Source: Megaleporinus macrocephalus (taxonomy: Eukaryota; Chordata; Actinopteri; Characiformes; Anostomidae). From it: a stretch of DNA of 64,000 bases. The position numbers were made by a program, and so were the translations under genes. Shown here piece by piece: positions 20,328 through 32,314 of the stretch. The DNA lies in contig CM038720.1 of the NCBI GenBank assembly GCA_021613375.1, positions 3,701,182 through 3,765,181 of the forward strand, given 5' to 3'. The first letter of the stretch is position 1; the number at the start of each line of letters is the position of its first letter. The notes under the pieces are model-generated. The model worked only from the letters and a program-made list of their open reading frames with translations, did not search any database and was not told the origin of the DNA.

Positions 20328-21183
20328 ATGAAGGCCATTGTCGTAACTCTAGCTCTGCTTGTGCTTGTTAGGGCTGGGATCTTTCAGGTTAAGGCGGAGG
20401 ATGAAGTTCCCCAAGAAGGAGCTCCTCTGCTTGAGACATCTGTCCCCAGTAAAGGACTCGACAAACGGCGTGATGGTCAAGAATCAGTTCTCTTTTCATT
20501 ATATGATATTAGAATGTAAAGTAAATGAAGTACATGGTTAAATGGGGGGAATCTGCATATGTAGTAACTACTGGAAACCTGATCAGCTCTGTAGTTCTGA
20601 GAATGACCAATTGAAATATGGACCCAAGTACAAACATTTAGAGTTTAATTGAGTTTCATTTGGATTTTACATTACAGATCAAACCAAAGTAGCGTTTTCA
20701 GTTGCTTCTGGACTTGACGGGTACTACGGTCCCTTCTCAATCGATGTTACAATGACCTTCAATAAGGTCTTCACAAACACTGGGAATGCTTACAACCCAA
20801 TCACAGGTATGACCTCATGAATATGCTGAATAACGACAGTCTAGTCTGTTTATGTTTTGCCCCAGAAGTGTTTATCTGCCCTGTTTTTCTCCTACAGGTA
20901 TCTTCACTGCCCCAGTCAAAGGGGTCTACCACTTCACAGTCTCCACCTTTAACAAATACAGCTCACACTGGATGGGCTTGAGATTTTTCAAGAATCAAGA
21001 GATACTGTTCACCAGTCTGACCATGATAACGGCAAACACGCGTCCATCAGTAGAGACATCAACCTCTCGCTGGAAAAGGGTGATGTTGTATATATAAAGC
21101 TCATAGCCAACCATCAAATTTTTGATGACTACAACATCTATAATACATTCGGTGGCTTTCTGCTCTTCCCTCTGGACGGTTGA
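20328..21183 (+). pseudogene. Short C1q-like gene with frameshift, locus 4
   Basis: The three exons 20328-20475, 20678-20806 and 20898-21183 match the intact locus 11 exon for exon. Exon 1 gives a signal peptide (MKAIVVTLALLVLVRAG) and a short acidic leader; there is no coiled-coil exon. Exon 2 gives TKVAFSVASGLDGYYGPFSI and the first half of the C1q fold. In exon 3 one base is missing near 21010-21016 relative to locus 11 (ACCAGTCTGACCATG against GCCATATTTGACCATG). Translation leaves frame after ILF and stops early at MLYI. The codons after the gap, including the FGGFLLFPL end and a TGA at 21181, are otherwise preserved in the shifted frame. The exon 1 donor is GTCAAG, weaker than GTAAAG at locus 11. 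Either a recent pseudogene or a one-base sequence error. Confidence 0.75.
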
Positions 21184-21384
21184 ACTGATCGCTGCTAATA
21201 TGAATACAGTACATATGAGATATGATGGATACGACAAGCTCAAGTTGTTGCTTCACTTTAAAACATTAAGTTTAATTGTTCATGTCATATTTCTATCTGA
21301 TTACATGTTTACAAAAAATGTTAATAAAAAATTGGACACATTAACAAAACTAGCAAAGTGTGTCTTTATTTTCAGATAGTATTG

Positions 21385-22640
21385 ATTTCACATAATACAT
21401 TGCATTGATTGGGTGTGTATGTAGGTAGCACTTCACTATAGGGATCATTATAATGTTCTCCTGATCATTGCTGTAGCTTAATTATATGCTAATAAACAGA
21501 AAGATAATAATATATCTAGAAAAGGATGATTGAGCATGAATGACAAATAGAGGAGTGTGAGTATGTCTGTGGATTAGTGAGTCAGTACAGGCCATTTGGT
21601 GGCTGTAGGATGAACGAAACTGTAATATTTGGGCTTGGACGAAAAGGAATAGGATACTTCAGGAGGAATGAGGGATAAATAAATGACAAATAGAGGAGAG
21701 CGGGTCAGTATTTCTGTGGATTAAAGTTTGGGGATCTGTCTTAAAAGACTTCATGCAGGTTGCAGGCTGTAGGTAAAATGAAACCATGATGTTTGGATGT
21801 AACCGAAAATGAATAGGACTTTATGGGGGAAAAAAAAGACAAACAGACGAGTGTGGGTCAAACCAACACTACAGTCATGGTTGGGGGTTTGCTCTAAGTC
21901 AATGTATGTAAGTTCAGTAGATTGGCGTGGACTTTTCCATCCTATTCATTTTATATGGGAAAAATCTGTATAAATATAACACACACACATATATATATAT
22001 ATATATTTGAGAGTGAGCCATGAGCTCCACCAGAGAGAAAATCCAAACCAGACATCAGCCAGTGTGATTATACATTTACCTGCTTAATATTTAATAAACC
22101 TATTTAATATTTATGATTTGTTTGAGGAAAACTAGTGTGGTGTTAGAAACATTGTATGTCTTCAGAATAGACATAAATAAACATAAACACAACGCAAAGA
22201 AGCATCAATTTCCTATTTTGTGATTGGGTCTCTCTGAAAGGCTTTCCAGTGTGGAGAGCTGGGGCTGATGGAGTTCCATTGAGTTGGCTTTGCTTGGTGG
22301 ACCTTAACCATTATTAGTTGACTCACTTCAGCAGTGCTGCTTTAAGTGGTTTGGAATTGCTTACTGTCAGATAAAGACACGTCTTCACTACAATCTTTAC
22401 TTCCTCAGTATTTTTTTATGAACTGGCTGGAGATGTAACTGTGTCTGTGTTAGAGAAGCATTAAGCTCCGTGTACCTTTATTTTATTATGATGTAACTGC
22501 CCTGAAGTCACCCCAGTGCTTTGACAAGTGGTGGGTGAAATGCCTGTCCATTCTTCGAGGCTCCGGCTGATCAAAGACTGAGCATACATGACTTTATGCA
22601 TCATACCAACATGCATTATATGGCCAAAAATATGTGGACA
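21385..22640. other. Intergenic with degenerate direct repeats
   Basis: Segments at about 21540, 21675 and 21835 share AAATGACAAATAGAGGAG-like text and a following GGGTCAGTA motif; they are three diverged copies about 130-165 bp apart. A (CA)n(TA)n run lies at 21980-22005. No gene was recognised. Confidence 0.45.
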
Positions 22641-22840
22641 CCCCTCTGAATTAGAGTTCAGGCATTTCTAGTACTAACAGGTGTATAAAATCACATACGG
22701 GGTTAATGGATCATGTTTACTTTGAATTGATATGATTCCATATTAATCATTTTGTGAAATTCCTTCCCAGTTGGATCTGCCGCTCACACCAGGGATAAAG
22801 CGGAAGATAATGGATGGATGAATTTCCGATTCAGAAAACT
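22615..22840. mobile_element. Mariner-like terminus and LINE tail fragments
   Basis: TATATGGCCAAAAATATGTG is the terminal motif seen also at 42150 and 43284. It is followed near 22785-22825 by GGATAAAGCGGAAGATAATG and GATGGATG, a simple-repeat tail typical of fish retroposons. No coding region remains. Confidence 0.45.
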
Positions 22841-22969
22841 CATCAGCCTTTTATAAATAATTTTGGTTGCATCAGTTTACCAGAGTATTTATTTAAAAAA
22901 AAAACACTTCGATTTAAGAGCGCACACAATTTAACACACAATTACTGTTTATTTGCTGATTTTATTTGC

Positions 22970-23525
22970 TGATTTTGGGGGGCGGGGTTTGGGGTGCATT
23001 GAAGAATGCAGCCAACTAATGTGCAGGGTAGTGCTGCGCCGCCAGCTGGGGGACTGATCGGCGCAGGGTAAGAAATGGCGGTCCCAGAATGCATAGTGGT
23101 GATCAGTGCCAACCAGCTGCACCTGTGAGACAGGACACGGTTGCACCTTTTGTAGGGGGGTGACCAGTGAAGGTGGGTATTTAGAGAAAAGAAAAAAGTA
23201 TTAAAGAGAAAAAAGAGTTTCTGTAAAGAGAAATGAATGTTTAAAAAGAATGGAATGGTCTGAAAAGAGAACAAAGAGAGACAGGACTGAGTTCGAGCTC
23301 AAGTTGTTTCTCTCTCAGTTCCACTTTAAAAGTCCTCTTTTATTTGTTTATGGCAATACTGGCGTCTCCTTTGTTGTGTTTTGCCGCCTTTTGTTTTCAC
23401 ACCGCTTTTGGAGTGTTTTCTCCACCCAATCTCATAGCGTAGGGGACGAGCGTCCGTCTACCGAGCTGGAGATTGGGAGTTCAAACCTGGCTTGCTCTAT
23501 TTCTCGGTTCATTCACCAACATGCT
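22970..23525. repeat. LTR- or SINE-like fragment with a box-B-like motif
   Basis: CCAGAATGCATAGTGGTGAT and CCAACCAGCTGCACCTG recur near 34455-34500. GAGTTCAAACC at 23480 resembles a tRNA box B. No tRNA fold or LTR ends were established, so the class stays open. Confidence 0.3.
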
Positions 23526-23669
23526 CAACATTTTTACTCACTGACAATAATTAAATATGTAAATCATTCAACATAAATAAAAATCATTAAATAAACCATA
23601 TACACCTCCACTACACCCACACATAACACCTTAACACTCTTTTCTCTTTTATTCAGCGATTAAACTATT

Positions 23670-26600
23670 TTACAGGGGAAAGACCAGAAAGCCACTGAAA
23701 GAGGTGTGGTTGTCACTGCCATCATAAATTTGACAGGTAGACCTGAGCTTAACATATACAACATCTCCTCTCTCCAGCTGCAGGGTAACCCCACCTACAG
23801 CGTACTGATGTGATGAAGTCGGGGGTTTGTGTGTAATTATGATTTTCTCATGATTTTTCATCAAATGTACACCTGCCCAGTATTTGCCGCTGTTACCGAG
23901 TAAATTAAACCTGAAGTAATAGACTCCTCTGACCGGAGCAGTGAAAACACCTGCAGGAGGAGAAACAAGTGGATCAGTTACAGAGTCTCTACACCACCAG
24001 AGAGAAGAACCCAGTCAGATATCAGCCCGTGTGTCTGGAATGATTGTACACATACCTGTAACTGGACTGTAAGCGTCTCCGATGTTTGTGATTTGCTTGC
24101 GGAAAACCAGTGTGGTATCAGAGCTGAACGGCCCGTAGTAACCATTTAAACCTGAAGCAAACAAGAACGCCACCTTTGGAGAATCTGCAAACAGAAAGCA
24201 GTACAAGTTGTTTTGTTTGTTTGTTTTGTTGGATTGATATTTTCTTATTTCTCATTTTCTAAGAATGGACTAATTTTAATCATTGTGTTGTTATTGCAAT
24301 GTTGTTATGATCCCCGCGCTACTCAGGTGTGCCATTATTTGACATGAACATGCTAACAGAGTTTAATACCTTCATGAATTTGATTTTTGTTTTTGTCTAT
24401 ATGGACCTTTTAAAGAAAGTTTTCTGCTCAGGTAACTTTTCAGACGCTGTTAGGTCAGGGTGTAGTGCTATTTACTCCCGAATATGTTTTTTATATATTT
24501 TTATTGTTTTTTTTGTCATCTTAGATATATTTAGATAAACATAACCAAATACATGAACTAAGCAGGGTAACCGTGTTTGTCCTACTGTGTAACAGCTGCA
24601 GCTCAGTCGCTCAGTACTCTGTGCGCAGCATGTTGTTCTAAATTACACAGTATGAGTGTTTTTACACAGCTTGAGCTGTTTTTCCAACATGGAACAAAAC
24701 CACTCATCTCCAGTACAGAGCTACTCAGTCCAAAGTAATTAGGCCTTAGAAAAAAGTATTCAAGAGTGCTATTAGTAAACTATTAGTATTTACTTTTCAT
24801 ATACTTTTTATATACTTATCAGTGAAATATTAAACACAGTTGTACTTAAGTATACTCAGCTTTTACTGACCACTACACAGAACAGTCCAAGTATATTTGG
24901 CCTTAATTTGGTCTTTTGATGGAGAGATTCTAAGGAGAAGTGTACTGAAGTATGCTTTCCGTGTACATTAAGGCATCCATTACAATATCTTTTTGGAAAT
25001 GTTGTTCTTAATGTTCTTAATTCTCAGTCTTTTTGGTTTAGCTGGTATATATCTTAAGCATAAAAAGTAACAACTAAATCAAAATCTAGTTATATAATTT
25101 AACACAAATGTAATAAATTGTGAATATCATCAGTTTGTAATTCACCTAAATAAAAACTGGTGGTAATAACTAGTGTAGTTGCAGTAGAAAATATAAAGTA
25201 TGCACATAAAGTACACTTCAAATATACTTTCATAAACTAATACATGGCCAATTTAGTTCCAACATGTATTAAAATAGTACACTTACAAGTTTACTACTAG
25301 TACATTGATGTTAGTATACTTACTAAAGTATACTCAGGAAATCTGCTTAAATTTAAGTTTGACTAATAAAATGAACTATTACACTTTTTTGGGAATGTAG
25401 CAAAACTAGCAAGTGTACATCTCTTAAACCAGCTAGATTTAAATGCACTCATTTGCACAACATAATTATATTATATTATAACATGATTATAAATAGGTAA
25501 TATGTAGTATCAAACTCAACAAGTACTAAAAGTAGTGTAAAATAGTGTATTTGTGGTAATAATTACTATCAATTGTGTGTAGTACTTAAAGGATAAAACT
25601 GAGTATTATAAAATATATTAAAAGTTGATGTAATATTGTTTGAACGAGCTCTAGGCATTGCTCAGCCCCTCCCACTCTCTAAAAAGAGGCCTTAAAAACA
25701 GATAATATCACAAGCCCAAGTGCATTTTGGGTGTGTTTTTGAGGCTGGATTGTGTTTGGACACTTTGTTGCTGAGCAATGATCACCTAGACAGGGCGAAG
25801 TTTGCTGATCACAATCTGTACAATGTACAGCAAGGTAAAGTGTTCTGATGTTGTGAAGGGCAGAAGTCAGCTATGCACATGCTCAACTGTGGGTGGTTAA
25901 AACTGATCAGACATTTATGTACTTGCAATCTCCTCTCTCAGTGCAGCCAGATGCAGCTCAGCAGAGCCCACTCTCCCCTCCAAACCTGTGAAACACACAA
26001 AGACAGCAATGTAAATGATCCAACCAGGTAACAGGTAACCTAATAATCCTCCTTCACCGAAGCACCAACCAGGAGTCAGAGCTGCCTCAGCACTCAGATC
26101 AGTAGGAGTAAGAACTGCAGTCATTATGTTTTAATGTGTAAAGGTGCAGTTACTGGATTTATAGTTTATCATCAGGCCTGAACACCATCCATCAGCAATT
26201 CCATTTTAGAACACTCTTTTCAAATGAAACATTATTCTTATAGTTATATTTACATTCAATTCATTTCATGTATTTGTTTATTCTTACCTGAATCTGCACT
26301 CTTCAGCTCCTCTATTTCACTCTGAGTGGCCAGCAGTCTGTTGTTTATAGCTTAAACACAATAATGTTAAACAAAATTATATATCCAATTAAAAACAGGT
26401 ATCTCCATTTATGTCGATTTTCAGTTTTCTACATCATTTGAAGACGCGAAGTGCCGTTTTCATTGTGTGGAAGTTTCATGATGAGTGGGCCAATAGAAAT
26501 GCTCTAAAATGGGTTGGAAAAAAATCTGGTTCCATTGAGTATGTTTTTATATATATATGGTCACAGTCCAATGAAAAACAAGTAGCTCCAAAATTGCAAC

Positions 26601-26805
26601 TTTACAGGAGAGACCAAAAAGTTGTATTATATTTTCAATGGAAGTCAGTGGAACAAGATTTATTTTCAAGCTATTTTAGAGCACTTCTATTGGTCTGTTC
26701 ATCATAGAATTTTCACAGAATGTAAACGCCCATTGGCGTGTTTAAATAATGTAGAAAACTCAAAATGGAAAGAAATGGAGATACATATTTTTCATTGGAC
26801 GGCAA

Positions 26806-26875
<70 letters not shown>

Positions 26876-27621
26876 GCATACACACAATTTAGCTAATAGT
26901 TCAAAATTCGTTCTAATTCTAATTTGAGCACAAGTTATTAATTTTGCATGATTTCATACAAGAATTTTGAAATAAACATCAGACTTTTATGAAGGTAACG
27001 AGTGGGAGTAAGCATAGTCATGTTAGCACGTTACCTGAATTTTCTTCCTTCAGTTTTGTCACTTGGTCCGTGCTCACCTGCAGTTTGTTGTTTATGACTT
27101 AAACACAAAAATAAAAGAACCAGTATTAAAGTTAAACAACATTCACATATGTTAATGCTTGTAGAAAGGCATTTTGAAAAACATCTTTTGAAAAACGTTT
27201 TGAACATGTGATTCTCACTTTATCCACGTAAAAGTAAAATCAGAAACTTTCAGAGATTTTAAACAGTTTTTACTGAACTAAGTTTTAGTTATTGGAGAAA
27301 TAGAAAGATCTCTGTGGAACAAAATCACTTCAAAACTATTCATTTACCTGCATTCTCCGTCTTCAGCTCCTCGATCTGCCTTTGGCTGAACTGCAGTATC
27401 ACCCTTTGCTCCACCACCATGTCCCTTAGCTCCTTCAGCTCAGCCCACACATCAGGCTGGACACTGTCTTGGTCTGTATCCAGCTCTGATCTTTCTACAT
27501 AACTGTTGTTCTGAAGCCAGTTTAGTCCGGACTGCACGTCCTCCACCGCGAACTGGTCATTGGGTCTCTGGAGCAGAACACCAGACACACAGAACCAAAG
27601 CAGAACCAAACGGACCCTCAT
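23670..27621 (-). CDS. C1q-like secreted protein with long coiled coil, locus 5 (290 aa, 6 exons)
   Basis: Minus-strand exons 27621-27348, 27097-27035, 26350-26288, 25985-25923, 24184-24056 and 23950-23670 total 873 bp in frame and encode 290 aa. Exon 1 gives a signal peptide (MRVRLVLLWFCVSGVLL), an N-N-S sequon and the heptad stretch VWAELKELRDMVVEQRVILQ. Three 63-bp exons, phase 1-1, each add three heptads (NNKLQVSTDQVTKLKEEN, NNRLLATQSEIEELK and GRVGSAELHLAALREE). The C1q domain starts SPKVAFLFASGLNGYYGPF and ends FSGFLVFPL with an N-H-T sequon. AATAAA follows the stop at 23653-23648. The long coil without a collagen repeat suggests a secreted parallel trimer with a stalk; ligand unknown. 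Exon 1 closely matches locus 1, whose C1q end is outside the window. The start is fixed by the signal peptide. Confidence 0.86.
24210..25900. other. Intron of locus 5 rich in AGTATACTT-like motifs
   Basis: From about 24770 to 25600 the sequence is AT-rich with many short AAGTATACT and AGTACACTT words in both orientations, as in fish MITE-type repeats. No terminal repeats could be defined, and no additional coil exon was found here. Confidence 0.4.
26580..26815. repeat. Interspersed repeat, copy 2 of 3
   Basis: Matches 603-860 and 35885-36125. It is followed directly by a (TA)n run. Confidence 0.6.
26809..26874. repeat. (TA)n microsatellite
   Basis: About 33 TA units lie in an intron of locus 5. 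Confidence 0.95.
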
Positions 27622-27661
27622 TCTGAGACACCTATAACTTATAGAGTCTCACACTGGAGTT

Positions 27662-27682
27662 CTTTTATAGAGTTCTTTTATA
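27662..27682 (-). promoter_or_regulatory. Duplicated TATA box of locus 5
   Basis: CTTTTATAGAG occurs twice, at 27662 and 27675, reading TATAAAAG on the minus strand 41 and 54 bases before the ATG. Locus 1 has a single copy. Confidence 0.55.
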
Positions 27683-27979
27683 GAGCAAATATTTCACTGC
27701 TGTCCTTCAGATAAAACACATAAACTAATAAAACATGGGAGATCAGCACCTGGTGCATGTTTACAGGTCAATCTAGTAGTACGGCCAGAGGGTCAGTGGG
27801 TTAAGTACAAATCTCACTGACCTCTTTTTAGTCACACTCAGCATCTAAGCTTGTTAAAATTGATATAGAAGCTGATCAGTTTTGAAGGATGAATGTGACT
27901 ATCAGGTTAATCGGGTTTTTAATTTGGTTCCTGCTGTCAGCACAGAGAATTCTGAAGAAGACCCACCGTCTCTAGCAGC

Positions 27980-28960
27980 AGATGAGGTTAAGATGTTTTA
28001 GGACTGCTGCTATTATACTAGCTAACAATACTGGATTTCAGCGCTTAAACCCTTGTGGCCTGACAGAGATCTTATTTTCTATATTTCTACAATGAATTAA
28101 TTCAAGCTTCCAGTAATTCCAGTAATATACCTGTTTTGATTATCACAAATTCAGATTTCAGTTTTATATTTTAATTTTTTTTGAGTTTGGTAGGAACTGT
28201 TGACATTTGTAAACATTTGCAGTAAGGAACATATTTACTAACTTTTTGTCAAGTAAATAAATAATAATTAAAATAATGATTTAAGATCAAAAACAAGATT
28301 TTTAATGAAATCTTGGAGCATTAAATAATGAAATAAACTGATTTCAATAGATTTAACAAAGAGACACTCAGCAGTACATACAGTAACATAGGAAATCAAT
28401 ACGGGTTGAGTCTAACCATGTTGTGCATCGAAGGGTTAATAATATACAGGAATTGAAGAAATGTGAAGAGACACCAACATTTTGGGGACTTTCATTTTGT
28501 CAGAATGTAAAACACCTACATTTCCACAAAGAGAACTCAGCATCTACATACTACACCCCCTTCGGCAATCACTGGGGTCCAGACATCAAGTGCTTAATGA
28601 AGCACCATTTAAAGACCATTTAGGAGATAAAATATATACGATAACAGGAGTTTTATCTGCTCTATGCCGAAATTCTATGGCACATAAACGATGATAGAAG
28701 TTGATGAGGGGCCTTAAAAGGAGGTCTGCCAAATCGTTGTACGCGTTGACCTTCTGACCTCGATATGGGAATGTAACGTTGGATGGACATACCAGAGGCC
28801 TGCACATCTAACGGTTAAACAGGTTTAATTAAGTAGGAGTGATTACAAAGTTCAGTATGAGCAAAAACATCATCACAAAGGCAACCAGGGCAGTTATGGG
28901 CTAAAACTGATCATCTAACAACAGGGCTCATTTAGTATACACAGATCAGCCATAACATTA
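27980..28960. other. AT-rich insertion in the 5' flank of locus 5, no gene recognised
   Basis: Flank homology to locus 1 is good to about 27970 and resumes at 29655, so the 1.7 kb between is extra here. The left part is AT-rich without a recognisable element. Confidence 0.45.
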
Positions 28961-28972
28961 AAACCATCTCAC

Positions 28973-29415
28973 TGTCCACTGTATCAGCTCCACTGACCAT
29001 ACAGGAGCTCCACTCACTGTCCACTGTATCAGCTCCACTGACCATACAGGACCTCCACTCACTGTCCACTGTATCAGCTCCACTGACCATACAGGAGCTC
29101 CACTCACTGTCCACTGTATCAGCTCCACTGACCATACAGGACCTCCACTCACTGTCCACTGTATCAGCTCCACTGACCATACAGGACCTCCACTCACTGT
29201 CCACTGTATCAGCTCCACTGACCATACAGGACCCCCACTCACTGTCCACTGAATCAGCTCCACTGACCATACAGGACCTCCACTCACTGTCCACTGAATC
29301 AGCTCCACTGACCATACAGGACCTCCACTCACTGTCCACTGTATCAGCTCCACTGACCATACAGGACCTACACTCACTGTCCACTGTATCAGCTCCACTG
29401 ACCATACAGGAGCTC
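28973..29415. repeat. 45-bp tandem repeat, about ten units
   Basis: Units of CACTGTCCACTGTATCAGCT plus CCACTGACCATACAGGACCT plus CCACT repeat with few changes. Because 45 is a multiple of three, long open frames of period 15 residues appear on the minus strand; these are not genes. The array is continuous on its right with the interspersed repeat at 29410-29520. Confidence 0.95.
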
Positions 29416-29654
29416 CACCTACAGACTGTAGTTCATCTGATTCTCTGTATACTTTATTACTCCGTTCTTTAATGATCAGGACCCCCACAGGACCACCACA
29501 GAGCAGGTATTGTTTGGGTAGCAGATCACTCTCAGTACACAGCATCAGATTAGGTACCATCTCTGGGAATCGACCACTAGTCAAAACTATCACGGCGATG
29601 GCGTCCTGTGAGCACTGATGAAGGACTAGAGGACACAAACTGTGCAGCTGCAGA

Positions 29655-29860
29655 TGACTTTACGTCTTAAGGGGTTTAAAGATCTGGGCAGTTAAACAGG
29701 CCGGAACACTTAATGATGAATTAACTCAAACGAAAGGAGCATCATTTAATGCTTTGTAAACAAAACAATATAGAAGAATATTACGAATACAAGGGGTTAA
29801 AGGGACAGAATTCCTGTTTTTAAAACATGTTTATATGTCAAGGACACTGTCACATTGCAC
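29655..29860. repeat. Duplicated 5' flank, copy 3
   Basis: GTTAAACAGGCCGGAACACTTAATGATGAATTAACTC matches 4160-4220 and 18705-18750 and belongs to the upstream region of locus 5. Confidence 0.65.
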
Positions 29861-29869
29861 GCCAATGCT

Positions 29870-31025
29870 GCTGCTGAGTCTCTGTTTGCTCCCACGAAGT
29901 CCAGTTCCTGGCATGCATCTGTGGATCATGTGACTCAAGACTTCCGCTCAGCTGATCATCACAGATCACCTGAGTTCACCTGAGTTTTAGCCATCACCTG
30001 GGGGCTACTCCACGAAGCCAGCTAACTCAGTAAGCCAGGCTTTTTAAGACAAACCTGTTACCTCAGTTACCACAGCAACATATACGTTTGCACAAACCTG
30101 CTCAGTACCAGGCTAGAGTTGATCGTTTATCTTAGCTGGACCGCTCCTATTGGCTGAGCCGTGTGATGTCATAGTCTCGTCGGCCGGGAAACAAAATTGA
30201 GGAACAAGGTTCCACTGTAGTTCTATCTAATAAATTGTTGTGGATATACCATATCATATCATAGCACATTATATATAATATCATATATCATATCATATCT
30301 TATCACATCTTTATACATTTAATTGAGTACTGTACTTAAGTATTAGTTTGGAAGGATTGCAGATAACTAGTATTAAAATTTAATAATTAGATTTCCAAAA
30401 GCAATTTATATTTCAATCTTCAGAGTACATATTAATTATTAATCAGTGAGGTTTCTGCACATTTCATTTTATTGGTTAATCCATAACAAATTCAGGTCAG
30501 TGTAAAAAGGAAAACAGTGTCTAATCGAAGTTATGGTCCACAAAGATACATGGTGATCATGGGCCTCTTGGCTGCATCTCTGATTAGTCTTCTCCTTGTT
30601 TGAGCTGAAAGTTTAGAGGGACGGCCAGGTCTTGGTAGATTTGCAGTGATCTGATACTCCTAAGTTCGTTCCACCATCTGGGCTCGAGGTACAGATGGAC
30701 TCTTGATCACTGAGCTGTTTCAGTCTTGGCTTTGTAGGCATCAGAGTTTAAAATTGAATTTGAGCAACTACAGGATATTGTACCTGAAAGAAATATTGTT
30801 GCTCTTAAAAAAGCTTAAATCTGAGGAAACACTGTTGGACTTTCATTGAAAACAAAGAGATTGAGATTTGGGACTCTAGACTAATTATCTAGACCCACAG
30901 AGCATGACACAAACCACCCAGAGCCTAATAGTAGGTTAAAGCCCACCAGATGTTTATATTTCTTTATTAACAATTTGCATTTGTAGTGTATGTTTAGTAA
31001 CATTTAATTACTCACCATCATCAGC
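29870..31025. other. Intergenic with unclassified repeat text
   Basis: GGGGCTACTCCACGAAGCCA near 30000 to GGCTGAGCCGTGTGATGTC near 30165 resembles fish DNA-transposon ends, but paired termini were not found. The text near 30735 (CTTGGCTTTGTAGGCATCAGA) echoes the LINE fragment at 6165-6190. No gene was seen. Confidence 0.35.
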
Positions 31026-31064
31026 TGTGCTTGAAACTACTTTAAAAAATAATTGTTCACAAGT

Positions 31065-31562
31065 GAGGGAAGGAAGGATGGAGCGGGAGGTTGACAGGCG
31101 GATCGGTGCAGCGTCTGTCCTGGTGAAGAGAGACGTGAGCCAAAAGGCAAAGCTCTTGATTTACTGGTCAATCTACGTTCCTACCCAGCTCTGGGTAGTG
31201 ACCGAAAGAACGAGATCGCAGATACAAGCTGCCCAAATGAGTTTGCTCCGTGGGGTTTCGGGTCTCACCCTCAAAGGTAGGGTGAGGAGCTTGATTATAT
31301 GCGAGATGCTCAGAGTAGAGCCGCTACTCTGGTTTGGGCATCTGGTTAGGATGCCTCCTGGACATGTACGATCAGGAGGAGACCCCGGAGAAGACCTAGG
31401 ACACGCTGGAGGGATTATATCTCTCTGCTGACCTGGCAACACCTCGATCTCCCTCTGGAGGAGATGGCTGGGGAGAAGTAAGTCTGGGTTTCTCTGCTTA
31501 GATTGCTATCCCAACGACCTGGATCCCCAGAAAAAGTGTTAGACAACGGATGGATGGATGAA
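31065..31562 (+). mobile_element. Non-LTR retrotransposon 3' end
   Basis: The plus strand encodes MEREVDRRIGAASVLVKRDV, ERTRSQIQAAQMSLLRGVSG and LLWFGHLVRMPPGH, the C-terminal end of a fish LINE reverse-transcriptase ORF. A short 3' UTR and a GGATGGATGGATG tail follow. It is truncated at the 5' side and frameshifted near 31380. The clade was not assigned. Confidence 0.8.
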
Positions 31563-31659
31563 AAAAAGATTTTTAATACACTCTATCAGTGCTGAACAGT
31601 AAACAGAGATTTAAGAACCACATCTGCTCCATCCAGCCTTTTTCAGGGAAGACCCTGTT

Positions 31660-31935
31660 ACCACATACTGCCTCCATCACACCAGCGTGGCTTCACAGAG
31701 GAAGAGTCTGGCTGCTGAACTGACCTGCATGCAGTTCAGACTCTTCTTCTGTGAAGTCATACTGCCTCCATCACACCAGCGTGGCTTCACAGAGGAAGAG
31801 TCTGGCTGCTGAACTGACCTGCATGCAGTCCAGACTCTTCTTCTGTGAAGCCATACTACCTCAATCACACCAGCTTGGCTTCACAGAAGAAGAGCCTGGC
31901 TACTGAACTGACCTGCATGCAGTCTAGACCTTCAC
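31660..31935. repeat. 93-bp tandem units each forming a hairpin
   Basis: Nearly three units starting CATACTGCCTCCATCACACC contain inverted arms GGCTTCACAGAGGAAGAGTC and GACTCTTCTTCTGTGAAG around a loop with GACCTGCATGCAGT. The arms would give a strong stem. The source may be a MITE; no terminal motif was identified. Confidence 0.65.
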
Positions 31936-32314
31936 CAATAAAACATTTGCAGCATCATGGAACACAAAACCCAGCAAAGAAGACCCAGAACTGATGAGCA
32001 GCTGAAATCCTACATCCTCTCCCACAATCCTACCTCTCCCAAACTCCAGCAGTTGATCTCCTCACTTCCCAGATGTGTACAGACTGATATTAAAAGAAGA
32101 GTCCATGCTACACGGTGGTAGACGTAATCCTGTCACAACTGTTTTTGGAACTGGGCTCGTAGATGATTCACTCACATCTTTAGAAGACACCTCCTTCACA
32201 GAGTGCCGTCTGAGCTCACTAGGGATTCTTATTCAGTCCTCAGACTCATCCTCTTGGGGAAGGAAACATTCCAACAAGCACAACTTTACAAAATTGTGTT
32301 CTGCATGTTGAGTG

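Noticed and set aside
28932..29638. Long minus-strand frames with a repeated 15-residue unit
   Set aside because: They are the 45-bp tandem repeat read in two frames. The period is a multiple of three, so openness is automatic; there is no start context or paralog.
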